64,000 nt of DNA from Nemertoderma westbladi (Eukaryota > Xenacoelomorpha > Nemertodermatida > Nemertodermatidae). The notes under the pieces are model-generated. The model saw only the letters and a list, made by a program, of their open reading frames with translations. It was not told where the DNA came from and did not search any database. The translations under genes were made by a program, and so were the position numbers. Positions 45,872 to 55,800 of the stretch are shown piece by piece (positions within the stretch are counted from its first letter, which is position 1; each line of letters begins with the position of its first letter). The DNA is taken from assembly GCA_032718475.1 (NCBI GenBank), contig JAUCBJ010008394.1, positions 1 through 64,000 on the forward strand, in the 5' to 3' direction.

Positions 45872-46589
45872 TCTTGTGGGGCGAGCGACGAAAGTAAGCG
45901 AGTTTAGCATACAGGTACCACTAACTCAATCGGTGTGTCTGTTGTTCTGTTGCTCTTTTGATCTGTTGTGTCCAATTTTAAACGTTAATAACTCGAAATC
46001 TGCGGTGGAAATTGGCGCTGTTAACACCAAATGTTAATGAAATTTAACCAAACTTGGTACACATGTAGTCTGTCCAAAGTTTAGAAATTTTCCAAGTTGA
46101 ATTTCCGTGTGGCCTTCGAGAAGTTAAGATAATAGCAGTTAATTAGTTAATTAAGTTGGTTAATAACTCAGCCAAATGTTAATGAAATTTAACCAAACTT
46201 GGTACACATGTAGTCTAGCCAAAGTTTAGAAATTTTCCAAGTTGAATTTCCGTGTGGCCTTCGAGAAGTTAATTAAGTTGATTAGGGTAAAATCAGCAAT
46301 TTCAACCTGCCTCTTAAAGGATATTAATTATTTTCTAGTATAAGATTTAAATAATTATACTGTATTCCCCATATCCCATTCCATTATAGTTTTTAATTAG
46401 TTCAAGAGATTTGCTTTAAGAAACCTTTCTTCTCTTCTTTGATTTATTCTTATTGGTTTTGGTTAAATTTTCCTAATTATTTATTTAAATTTCTTAAGTA
46501 CCGATTTTGGGATAGAATTGTTCAATTTTAATCTGTATCTAATAACTGAGCCTCGTCCTGCGCGATGGCCCAGCGACTGCGACGTGTTA
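45872..46589. repeat. Insert in the left palindrome arm with a 145-bp tandem repeat
   Basis: Two copies of a unit starting CCAAATGTTAATGAAATTTA at 46027 and 46172 include ACCAAACTTGGTACACATGT and GGCCTTCGAGAAGTTAA. A short GTGTCTGTTGTTCTGTTGCT stretch lies before them. The period equals that of the Helitron-like insert near 39.75 kb, and both contain AAACTTGGTA. Confidence 0.55.
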
Positions 46590-47372
46590 CTTTTTGTATA
46601 GAAAATGTTCCAGAAGATGTTGGCTATTCATTTAAAAAAAATTATGTTCTAGAACAAATATTTTTTGTTCTAGAACATTTTATAGAAAAAATCTGGATTC
46701 TGTTTAAAACGCATGGAATCGTTTTAAAACGTGTTTAAAATCAATAAAAAATATTTCAATTTTTTTTTCGAAAATTTTTTTTCACAATATTATTTTTTCA
46801 CAATTTTTTTGGCTAGAGTTCCGTATAGAACTGCGTTTTTAAAACATATGTCATTGTTACTATGGCAACATTGAAGAGTTCTAGAACAATAGAAAATTAT
46901 TATATACTATTCTAGAACATAAATAAAATAAAAAATATAATGTTCTAGAAAATATAGCTAGTTTTTTTTTAATTTTAAAATAGCTAGTAAATTAAAAAAA
47001 ATATCCAATTTGGTAGATAAATTTTCTAATAAATAAATAAATTTTTTTTTGTATTACCAGCTTTTTTTTCACAATATTATATTTTCACAATTTTTTTTAG
47101 ATTTTAAACACGTTTTAGAACGATTCCATGCGTTTTAAATAGAATCCAGATTTTTTTCTGAAAAATGTTGTAGAACAAAAACTATTTGTTCTAGAACATA
47201 ATTTTTTTAAAAAATGAATAGCTAACATCTTCTGGAACATTTTCTATACAATTAGTAATAAGACCTAGCTAGTACAAAATATTTATAGAAGGAAGTAGGA
47301 TGTCGGAACCAGTGTCGAACTCGAAATTACTAGCTAAACCTACCTAAAACACTAGCTACCATAAAACCTTAC

Positions 47373-47813
47373 TTACTTGAACTTGAACTTGAACTTGTTT
47401 ATTAGCGGATTACAAATAAAAATAAATACAAATCACGATAGAAATTAACAAAAAGAAAAAAAATGTAGCCGCTAAGGATAGCCCTAAGAGATAATTACAT
47501 CTCATTTCCATAGGGATCCCTGTTATAAAAGGTAGATAAAATATAAAGTTTATAAGTAATAGAAACATAATAAAATCGCTATGTTATTGTGAACACCGAG
47601 ATATCCGTAGATGCAAGTTTATCTAAAAAGTGTTTCTTCAGGTTGTGTTGGAATACGACAAGAGATGGCGCTCGAGTTATTGACCCTGGTAGATCGTTCC
47701 ACAACGAGGGCCCGTAGTATGAGAATGTAGACTGGCCGTGGACGTTGTGTCTCTGTGGGATTTCCGCACGTATATGTGGCCCCCGAAGATTCATTGCACC
47801 TACCTACCTACCT
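47373..47813 (-). pseudogene. LINE 3' end inserted in the right palindrome arm
   Basis: The minus strand encodes RAEIPQRHNVHGQSTFSYYG then PSLWNDLPGSI and FQHNLKKHFLDKL (47579-47794). This is the common C-terminal block of many LINE ORF2 proteins (F-YYGP-LWN-LP). After the stop the sequence reaches a short TTCAAG repeat tail at about 47380-47398, as expected for a LINE 3' terminus. Heavily 5'-truncated. Confidence 0.7.
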
Positions 47814-47978
47814 TACTTAACGAGGAGGCTTCAAGTACGCGTCCATTGACCAAATTGCAGCAAATGTAGAAAATTTATAGAACTCTCCCCATATCAAAAT
47901 ATCAAATTGTTGTAAAAAAAATCTTGCCCCGAGTCACCGCCCCCAGTTAACTCGATGACATGGCCTTGTATATAGTAC

Positions 47979-48345
47979 GCCTTGGATGGTGGCCATGTTC
48001 CAGAATGCCAAGGTGGTCCTTGCCAACATGACGATGCTCGCCCATACCAACACAAATGCCCTCACCACTCTCACTGTGGATGCTTCCGGCACGGTGGTGG
48101 GCGCCATTCTAGAACAGCTCGTCGCGGCGATTCTTAGCAGCATCTGGCGTTCTTAAGCCGCCAACTATGATTCCCAGAGGTGAAGTACAGCGGCGAGTTC
48201 GACTGCAAACTTCTCGGGCTGTAGCTCGCAGTCTGTCACTTCCAGTATTTCCTGGAGGGCCGTGTGTTCACCACCTACACGGACCACAAGCCACTAACAG
48301 TTGCCTTCACCAAGATCAGCGACCCGTATTGCCACACCCTTTACA
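47979..48345 (+). pseudogene. Gypsy RNase H, fragment A2
   Basis: Continues the Gypsy pol fragment: MVAMFQNAKVVLAN then HTNTNALTTLTVDASGTVVG and AILEQL, the RNase H start with its catalytic D, then a frame-shifted KYSGEFDCKLL and CHFQYFLEGRVFTTYTDHKP. Nearly the same sequence is present at 62100-62445. It stops at the same point (DPYCHTLY) where the inverted repeat begins. Confidence 0.75.
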
Positions 48346-48450
48346 TTATTTTCACTGCAAATTTAGCTACTGAATTCATAGAATGTTTGTAATTACACAT
48401 TGAAACCTATGCATCTGTAACAAAATTTACATTCATAGCATATTACATAG

Positions 48451-49878
48451 GGCACCACTGTGGAGTGGGTCACCATTTATTTTTTAATTTTATACAATTA
48501 TATATTTACTATTTTTTACACACACTATAAACATTAGTTTTGTTTATTAGAATAAGTGAATTTGAAATGTTGCTTGAGTCACTGTGTAGGGAATGATTTC
48601 TTGATTAAATCGATTAAATCAGTAAATGGAGAAACTTTGTGCAGCATCCTCCAACGAAACTCGGCGAGATGGTTTTCGAGCAACAAGTTCTTCGTTCCCC
48701 TCTTTTTCCTCATGATCGTTGTTTTGGCGTGGGACCATATTCCTTCAATCCGCTGCGTATGGGCGCCCGTGACAACGTTCACAAATCGGCCTTTGCCTTT
48801 GATATTATGGTTCACACTTTCGTGTAAATACTTGCCGCTGCCATCGAGGGCCCTCCATGGCCTTGTCTTGCTAGTGATTCCCACAGTCTTACCACAGTAA
48901 GCGGCCCACTCGTCACTATGGATTAGGGTCCCTCCTTTAACGTTGGCTTCCACTATTGGGCGTAAGGTCAGCATGTTTCGACGTTGAACATAAAACAATC
49001 GGACATCCACTTGGCCACCTGGGGATTTACATACAATTCCGAAAATCCACGGTCCATTTACCCGTTTACCATAATTCCTTGCCGATGTATTGAATTGACC
49101 GACTCGTTTATTGTAGATCTTTTTGACTCGTTTATTGTAGATCTTTCTCCTTCTTGTTACATCCCCGAGCAGCTTCCTCCCACGATTATACTTACGCTTA
49201 CCGCGAAAGATCGATTCGTCGATCTGGACTGTCATCCCAACTCCCCCCATTGGCCCAGCGTTATGCATGTCACTATTCATTAGTTCCCGAATGAAATTAT
49301 GCCAATCAACGAATGTATGGTCGTTGATTCCTCTGATCATTCCATTGAGCATCAGGTGTGCTGTGTTCAAAGTAATGTCTTGAAGAAACATAAACGTAAT
49401 CCATAGAATCTGGGATACTAGTAGTTTAGATGCACCAAACCACGTCCCGTTTCTTGCCGATAATTGGTGTCTTTGTGGCCCTTTGCAACGCCACATTAGA
49501 CAAGTACCTCCGTGTTTTGTACGTCTAAAAATGTGGGCAGAGTAGCTACAACCAACATGTTTGCAAGAACTTTTACTAGTGGGTATGGGTAACAGGCCAC
49601 AGGATTGTGCAAATGTTATCGCACTCCCCTCATCTTTTAAATTTTGGGAAATTTCTATAATATTTAAATCAGTGGACTGTCTCGAATATAAATGTCTTTG
49701 AATGTTTGTACTCATAATGTCAAAAAACACAAATGAATCTTTAAAATATGAAATGAATATAAACGTTCTAGAATTGTGTTGTAGTTGGAAACAATATTTA
49801 AATAAACTTAGTACACTTATAATATCGGTTAAAATACACAATAAAAAAAAATTAAAATGGTGACCCACTCCACAGTGG
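48451..49878 (-). mobile_element. Merlin DNA transposon, apparently complete
   Basis: 1,428 bp with 24-bp terminal inverted repeats (CCACTGTGGAGTGGGTCACC at 48455 and its inverse ending 49878), flanked by 8-bp duplications. The left end has four extra bases (GGCA) outside the matched repeat. A single transposase gene fills the element. It was inserted in the right inverted repeat of composite A. Confidence 0.85.
48579..49715 (-). CDS. Merlin transposase (IS1595/ISXO2-like DDE)
   Basis: 378 residues from the first ATG (49715, MSTNIQRHLYSRQ); the open frame extends further upstream but without an ATG. The N-terminal half has a zinc ribbon (C at CKHVGC, then CLMWRC) and the GTWFGASKL block of this family. 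The catalytic core shows D in QIDESIF, D in IHSDEWAAY and E in QRIEGIWSHAK. The frame has no stops or shifts, so it may be active. A 20-odd-base direct duplication gives the repeated IYNKRV near the middle. Related to the bacterial IS1016/IS1595 group; cuts and pastes DNA with 8-9 bp duplications. The host gene cluster is unrelated to it. Confidence 0.85.
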   Translation of the reverse strand: MSTNIQRHLYSRQSTDLNIIEISQNLKDEGSAITFAQSCGLLPIPTSKSSCKHVGCSYSAHIFRRTKHGGTCLMWRCKGPQRHQLSARNGTWFGASKLLVSQILWITFMFLQDITLNTAHLMLNGMIRGINDHTFVDWHNFIRELMNSDMHNAGPMGGVGMTVQIDESIFRGKRKYNRGRKLLGDVTRRRKIYNKRVKKIYNKRVGQFNTSARNYGKRVNGPWIFGIVCKSPGGQVDVRLFYVQRRNMLTLRPIVEANVKGGTLIHSDEWAAYCGKTVGITSKTRPWRALDGSGKYLHESVNHNIKGKGRFVNVVTGAHTQRIEGIWSHAKTTIMRKKRGTKNLLLENHLAEFRWRMLHKVSPFTDLIDLIKKSFPTQ

Positions 49879-49886
49879 TTACATAG

Positions 49887-50440
49887 TACCTACCTCCATC
49901 CACCTATTTTTATACTAGCTGGTTTTTTTCTCTAAATTTTTCCAAAATTATGAGCAGATGTTAGCTAACTATTAATAATGTTCCAGAATAAATTTTTTAT
50001 TCTAGAACTTTTCAAAAAGGATAAAAAATCATATATCATATATATGTATATGTATTTTTAATTTTTTGTAAGTTCTAGAACATTAATTTTATTCAGGGAG
50101 AAAATTTAAAAAAAGATACATATCACTCGCAAATATAGCTAGTTTTTGCTATTTATAATATATAGTCTAGATTGTGTTCCCTATTCTTAAAAACTCATTC
50201 CATAACAAGTTTTTCTTATTCTAGAATGTTTTTTAAACAATTTTGTCTCTTTTAACATGGTCTCGAAGAAAATTATTTCTTCTATAACCATTTTTATAAT
50301 ACCTAAACATGTTTTAGAACATTTCAAACAAATCTTTAGAAACGTTTATAAAATTGGAGGGGTTTTGGAGGTGTTGGAGACCCAGTGCCATAATGGAGAG
50401 GAAGTATAATTAAGAATTCATTATATGAGAAGAGAAGAGA
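49887..50440. repeat. TTCTAGAA-rich repeat following composite A
   Basis: Matches 62569-63110 almost throughout (CTCTAAATTTTTCCAAAATT, TTAGCTAACTATTAATAATG, GTTATAGAAGAAATAATTTT-type words inverted, TTGGAGGGGTTTTGG). Contains several TTCTAGAA palindromes. It ends 70 bases before the stop codon of transporter 3. Confidence 0.75.
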
Positions 50441-50505
50441 GCAATTCATTTCATGAGAACATTACAACATCTAAAAGCCAAGATCTGACATTGGTTACGA
50501 TTCTC

Positions 50506-51816
50506 CTAGCCAACACGAAATCTTAAAACCAATACAGCAATTAAGGAGAAAATAAAAGGCAACCCCAATAGACTGAGAAGCGAACAAGCTGCTTGCATTC
50601 CAAAGTGATCATTGAGAAATCCACCACAAATTGGACCTATGATAATTCCAATAGACAATGACATTCGCAACATTTGTTGGAGAAGAGTTCTGGTGTCAAC
50701 ATTGTCTGGGTAACCACAAACATTCACAGCCAGTTGTGTTTGCGTTTCCAGTGCCGGGCTCAAGTATAAACCTGTACCAAATCCAAGGAGAGCGCATCCA
50801 GTAACAGAGAAGGGGAGATAATGAGGTAAACCCAGAAGTTCTGTAGGACCTATTAGTTGCATTGCTAATGCTTCTACCATTACTCCTAATACAGTTGGTA
50901 CGATAGTCTTCATTTTTTTCATTTTTAAACTCATTATTACACCTATAAACAATTGAAAACTAGGAAGTATGATATATATCCGACCAATATTATATTGGTT
51001 CACATTGTAAGTGTGATGAATGTAGGCAGCATAATTCGCAACTGTAAATGATGTCAGCATTACCCAATACATGTGCAAAATAAACATAAGAGTTACTGCT
51101 GGATTCTTCAGAACCCCAAGATAGGTTGGTCTGACTTCATTAGATTCACATCTGTCTTGAATGTAAGCTGGTGACTCTATCCAACAGTAAAGGAGTATAA
51201 TGAGGAACATCAAACCTGATATTATAAATGGGAATTCAAAACCAAAAGTAGCAAATACGGTTGAACCAAATACTGGTGCTACCATGTATCCAAGGCTGCT
51301 GGAAACTACAGATACACTGGCTAATAATGTTCTTTGTGTGGGCCACACTTCCATCAATATACTGAATGAATATATATAACTGATGTTGAGTCCAACAGCT
51401 TCGATGATGCGAAGTGAAAAACAAACAAACATAAATAATCCACTGTTATGATTAGGAATATATTTTACAAACCCAAATGCTAATTGGGAAACGGCTCCAA
51501 TGATTCCAAATAGACCCAAAGAGATACGAGTTCCCCAATTGTTGATAGAATGAGGGAAAGTAATATATATTGTAAGTCTCATCATTGAAAACGTTGAGAG
51601 TAATGCACCAATCAGAGTTTTTGACCAACCTCGTTCTTCAACAACAATTGGGAAGAAGGTTTCCAATAGATTATGACACCAACCTGGTATCATTTGATAC
51701 ATGAGCAACATGGCCACTAACATATAAAGTCTCCAGCCCTTTTGGTGACCATTATTATATGGATGACTTATATTAATTGAACTTGAGTTTTTGTGATCAT
51801 CTTCATCTGACATCAT
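50506..51816 (-). CDS. MFS transporter, SLC18B1-like (copy 3)
   Basis: 436 residues, intact, on the opposite strand to copies 1 and 2. Two ATGs are adjacent (51816 and 51813); the second aligns with the start of the other copies (MSDE). The N-terminus differs most (DDHKNSSSINISHPYN), then HQKGWRLYMLVAMLLMYQMI matches copy 2 and FFPIVVEERGWSKTLIGALL matches both. Twelve hydrophobic segments, a central loop with ESPAYIQDRCESNE, the antiporter-type GYMVAPVFGS and a final GPICGGFLNDHFG. Same probable role as copy 1: a small-molecule transporter in a membrane, possibly of vesicles. Its inverted orientation and the shared repeats around it suggest duplication with inversion. Confidence 0.85.
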   Translation of the reverse strand: MMSDEDDHKNSSSINISHPYNNGHQKGWRLYMLVAMLLMYQMIPGWCHNLLETFFPIVVEERGWSKTLIGALLSTFSMMRLTIYITFPHSINNWGTRISLGLFGIIGAVSQLAFGFVKYIPNHNSGLFMFVCFSLRIIEAVGLNISYIYSFSILMEVWPTQRTLLASVSVVSSSLGYMVAPVFGSTVFATFGFEFPFIISGLMFLIILLYCWIESPAYIQDRCESNEVRPTYLGVLKNPAVTLMFILHMYWVMLTSFTVANYAAYIHHTYNVNQYNIGRIYIILPSFQLFIGVIMSLKMKKMKTIVPTVLGVMVEALAMQLIGPTELLGLPHYLPFSVTGCALLGFGTGLYLSPALETQTQLAVNVCGYPDNVDTRTLLQQMLRMSLSIGIIIGPICGGFLNDHFGMQAACSLLSLLGLPFIFSLIAVLVLRFRVG

Positions 51817-52124
51817 CCTCGGTGTGTGTGTATATATACCTATAGTATCAAGTGGTGGATCAAGAGTCTTTGCAGTTCCAAAGATATTCTACAACCTGGA
51901 ATGTGAAGAAGCTGTGGAGGTTGCACTATAATGCGTACAGGTTGTTGGAAATATGGAAATATATTTCAAACATATATTACATGTAAAAGATTTATTGAAT
52001 TTTCTTTATTTCCTTATTATTATTATTTCCTAATTCTTATTTAGTTTCTTTAAAATTTTCAAATATTTTGCATGCTACCCTTACATTGATAGACTTTAGA
52101 AATAGGTCTGGTACAAATTATGGC

Positions 52125-52504
52125 TAGAGTATTATAGAACTACATTTTTAAAACTATGTCAATGTTACCTTGGCAAGATTGAGGAGTTCTAGAAAATTAG
52201 AAAAGTATTATATTCTATTCTAGAACATAAATAAAATAAAAAATATAATGTTCTAGAATATATAGCTAGTTTTTTAAATTTTAAAATAGTTAGTAAATTT
52301 CGAAAAATATTCAATTTGGTAGCTAATTTTATTAATACATAAATAATATAAATAAATAAATTTTTTTTTAATATTAATAGCTATTTTATTTATGCTCTAG
52401 AATAGTGTATATTAAATATTACATAAATAAAATAAAAAATATAACATTCTAGAATATATAGCAAGTTTTTTAAATTTTAAAATAGCTAGTAAATATTCAA
52501 TTTG
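52125..52504. repeat. TTCTAGAA-rich repeat, relative of the palindrome centre
   Basis: AGAGTATTATAGAACTACAT to about 52380 matches 46815-47060. AACATAAATAAAATAAAAAATATA followed by (G/A)TTCTAGAA occurs twice inside (52222 and about 52421), so part of it is internally duplicated. Confidence 0.7.
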
Positions 52505-53684
52505 GTACTTACTGCGTAAGAGCCAAAACGAATTTCGACCAAATAGATCAACAATAGCTCAGATACTTGCACTATGGAGACTGATTGAAGGAATTAAGTC
52601 AAAGAATATCCCCGCAGTCATAACTTTTGTGGACTTCAAGGAGGCATTCGACTCCATCCATAGAGGTAAAATGCTTGAATCCTAAGAGCTTATGGAATAC
52701 CAGAAGTAATTGCTGCTGGCATTGAATTGTTATATTGTGATACAGAAGCACAGGTACTCTCACCAGATGGCGAAACTGAGTTTTTCTCAATCCTGGCTGG
52801 CGTACTGCAAGGTGACACATTAGCACCATTACTATTTGTAATTGTGCTGGATTACGCAATGAGGATGGCCACAAAGGGTGAAGATCTGGGATTCACACTT
52901 CAAGCATGCAGAAGTAGTAGATATCCGGCAACTACAGTCACAGACACCGACTTTGCGGATGACATCGCCCTGCTCTCTAATATGCTAGCAGATGCACAGC
53001 TTCTACTAAATGAAGTGGAGAGGGCTGCTAAGGGGGTTGGATTGCATATAAATGCTACCAAGACCGAATTCGTGACCTTTAATGTTGATGGAAACTTGAC
53101 AACCATTGATAATAATCAACTAAGGAAGGTCGATGACTTCCAGTACTTTGGATCATGGGTAGAGAGTAGCAAAAAGGACATAGATGTTAGGAAAGCAAAG
53201 GCTTGGGTAGCTCTATCAAAAATGGATACCATCTGGAAATCATATCTCTCCAGGCACCTGAAGACTACGTTCTTTCGAGCCACAGTGGAAACCTGGTGAG
53301 ACCTGAACACTGACTAAATCACTTGAACAACGAATTTATGGTTGTTACACAAGACTACTAAGGGCAGCCCTAAACATAGCTGGAGACAACACATGACAAA
53401 CGCCGAGGTTTATGGTACAATACCACCTGTATCAACCAGGTGGTATTCCTCCGTGAACACAGATTAAGATTCAGTGGGCACTGCTGGCGAAGTAAAGACG
53501 AGGTCATACCAGATCTACTTTTCTGGACTCATGGAAAGTGTAGTCATGGACAACCGGCCATAACATATATAGATCAACTTGAAAGGGATACTGAACTTGG
53601 GAGAAACGAAATTGTGACAACTATGGAGAATCGGGAAGCATGGAAGGATCTCATTTCCACTGTCCGAGTTCGCTCGACCTAGTA
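52505..53684 (+). pseudogene. RTE-like LINE, 5'-truncated, few frameshifts
   Basis: The sequence reads FRPNRSTIAQILALWRLIEG, VITFVDFKEAFDSIHRGKML, then a one-base deletion near 52683. The 190-codon frame 52727-53299 covers VLQGDTLAPLLFVIVLDYAM, the catalytic TDFADDIALLSNM, GLHINATKTEFV and FQYFGSW. After further shifts LRFSGHCWRSKDEVIPDLLF and the C-terminus up to the TAG at 53682 are preserved. These are the fingers, palm and thumb of an RTE-type reverse transcriptase plus its C-terminal motif. The endonuclease is missing through 5' truncation. It is less decayed than the relative at 40.65-42.69 kb and differs clearly from it. Confidence 0.8.
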
Positions 53685-53689
53685 GTAGA

Positions 53690-54969
53690 TGGATATATCA
53701 TCCATATAAATTGTATTGAATTCTAGTATACCTGTTACTATTCAATTGGGGTTTTGTTTAGAATTGTGTAACATTTTGTGTGATTATATGGCGGATTTTA
53801 ATAAAAAAAAGTAATAGTAATTATTCCAAATTTTAAGATTACTTAATGCCATTTTGTTAGGATGCACTCATTGAATACTAAATATACACAGGACAAATGT
53901 ATCATACCCCTGGAGGTAATCTTTGTAATTTATAAAATGATAGATTAATAATTGGATATCGTACATGTTAGATTAAAATAAATTTGGCTAAATATTCAGT
54001 TCTGGTGAATGTAAAAGTGTGCATTACTACTTAATTAATTTGGTGCTCAAAATAAAGTGGTTGATCTTTCGAGGTAAAGGAGGTACAGTACATGGACAGA
54101 TTAAACAGGGTGGAAATGTGTTAAGAGTTGCTGAGACCAATAAAATAGTAGTGGTCCGTTGTACATGCAGGATGTTATGTACTTGTGGCATATCAAAATG
54201 TTTGCCAGATGAGAGTAAACCAGTGAAATGCCGTGCCCATAATTGCTCTGTAACCTGCTGGGCCACCTGGTTTGTAGCCCAATTTATTCTTAATAATATC
54301 CAAGAAGTGCGACTTATCATTCTCACATTTCTTAATTAGATTATATTTTTTCTATTAGATTAGTTGCTTAAACGATCTTTGGCAGTCAGAATATACCGAT
54401 TGAATTACCAAATGAGTTGCTTTGTAATATTAACAAAAAGAGTCATATTGACAAACACCATGCCAATAACACTCTGGCCATTCCACCACACAGATATGTT
54501 GTGATATCAGGGACAGAAAGGCAATATAGTTCAGCCCCGATTAAATGGTCACTTAATAGGTCACAACATTGACTATAACCACCCAGTCTACAGTTGAAAT
54601 CTCTCGATAGTCAGTGAGTTAATGTTGTCTTGCTGTACATTTTTCCAATGAGTGGTGTTAGGTCAAGTCATATATCGCTGACATCACTATTTGGCTTGTG
54701 AAAAAGTAATGTTGATGTTTGAGTGTTTAACATTCAATTCACAGCAGCTGCTATGCTAATTCCCTGGAAGGGCGTCCTGTGGAACAATTTTTGATTTTTG
54801 AACAGCAGGAGTCTCAAATGGCTAGATGTCCGAATTATCACCTAATGGCGGGTTTATTTGGGCCAATCGGGATGAGTGATTGTTTAAAGAAGTGAAAATA
54901 TTGCAACAACAACAACAACAAAATAGAAAATAAAACTTTGGACAATTGTAAATGTTATGCCAAAAAATC
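53690..54969. other. Intergenic DNA, no gene recognised
   Basis: A Cys-rich open frame of about 100 codons (54019-54339, lacking an ATG start) contains CTCRMLCTCG. It matches no family I know and may be chance. Confidence 0.4.
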
Positions 54970-55195
54970 TCTTACTTCTACCATTGCAAAGTATCAATCA
55001 ATCTAAGGAATGCATATTCATATGGCATCTCATATTTATAAAACATTTTTTGCAATATGGTGTATCTTACATAATTGCATAAGTAATGAGATAATAAAGT
55101 ATGTAGGAAGTAGTAGGAATCCTAGTATGTATAGAGGAAGATTTTGGTAGAACTGGAACAGGAATAACCACATGCCGTGAATAATTTGAACAAAG
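54970..55195 (-). repeat. Inverted copy of the 3.04-3.25 kb repeat
   Basis: Shares CATATTGCAAAAAATG-type and AATTATGTAAGATACACCAT words (minus strand) with 3040-3250. Confidence 0.55.
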
Positions 55196-55362
55196 AAATA
55201 ATATTGTATAAATAATATATATCTTTAAAGACGCCGACTCATCGAAACTAATACGAACTAATGACTATTATGTTATAGCTCACTATGAAAAACTTCAATA
55301 GGGTTGGTGCAAGAAAATATTGTTGGGTTAGAAACAATTGAATAAGGAGTAAACACTACTAC

Positions 55363-55800
55363 TAGGATCGGCATGCTGCATTGCAGCTGCATTTTTAAGA
55401 ATGCTGTGCCGGCTTGTCAACAAAATTGCACCGCCACAACTCCCTATCACCCATGACATTTGCTAGATCATCCGCATCTTTAAGGCCAGTGTCCTCTAAG
55501 ATGCGTCTCAAGAAAGTCATTGGCTGTCCACCATGCTTATTCACTCCATGAGGCTGCCAAAGTACAAGATTATGCACTGGCTGGTCCTCACGGTGAAAGC
55601 AATGTCCTGCAAAGCGGAGGCGATTTTGTTCTAGTGTCAAGCTTGGGGGAACCAATGAGACACCTCCAATGTTATATAGTGTCTGGTTGGAGATGTGTGC
55701 ATTGTACTTGACACAATGAACCCGGCGTAGCATTCTTGTGAATGTGCCATCCAGAGATTTGGTGTCCTCAGCAGTTAGAGCCCAGCATGGACTCCGGGAG
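55363..55800 (-). pseudogene. RTE-like LINE C-terminus and 3' end
   Basis: A minus-strand frame (55395-55733) reads MLRRVHCVKYNAHISNQTLY, LEQNRLRFAGHCFHREDQPV, GGQPMTFLRRILEDTGLKDA, DDLANVMGDREL and FVDKPAQHS. It ends with the GCAGCTGCAATGCAGCATGC tail and (TAG)n at about 55363. Same family as 40.65-42.69 kb, here without internal damage. Confidence 0.8.

Larger units (their letters stand above)
45610..47974. mobile_element. 2.4-kb palindromic element inserted in the Gypsy fragment
   Basis: GTAC at 45606-45609 and 47975-47978 flanks inverted arms that start TATATATAAGGCCATG. Paired segments are 45610-45765 with 47814-47974, 45767-45870 with 47262-47372 (GGTTCCGACATCCTACTTCC and its inverse) and 46590-46740 with about 47100-47250 (AAAACGCATGGAATCGTTTT and its inverse). 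The left arm is interrupted at about 45872-46589 and the right arm at 47373-47813 by other repeats. The centre is rich in TTCTAGAAC. No transposase. Confidence 0.75.
48443..49886. repeat. TTACATAG target-site duplication of the Merlin element
   Basis: TTACATAG occurs at 48443-48450 and 49879-49886. The related sequence at 62558-62568 (GCATATTATATAGTACTTAC) has a single copy and represents the empty site. Eight bases agrees with Merlin/IS1016-type insertion. Confidence 0.85.
45208..49920. mobile_element. Composite A: Gypsy pol fragment between inverted repeats, with two later insertions
   Basis: The left arm 45208-45308 (AGCTAGTATAAAAATT, ATGAATAGGTTGCAATG, AATTACAAACATTC) is inverted relative to 48380-48450 plus 49887-49920 (GAATGTTTGTAATTAC, ATACTAGCT). 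Between the arms lie parts of a Gypsy pol gene (45315-45600 and 47979-48345), a palindrome (45610-47974) and Merlin in the right arm (48451-49878). A second composite with the same arms is at 59868-62597. Confidence 0.65.

Noticed and set aside
54019-54339. Cys-rich 106-codon ORF
   Set aside because: Starts at GTG with no ATG and matches no known family; probably chance.
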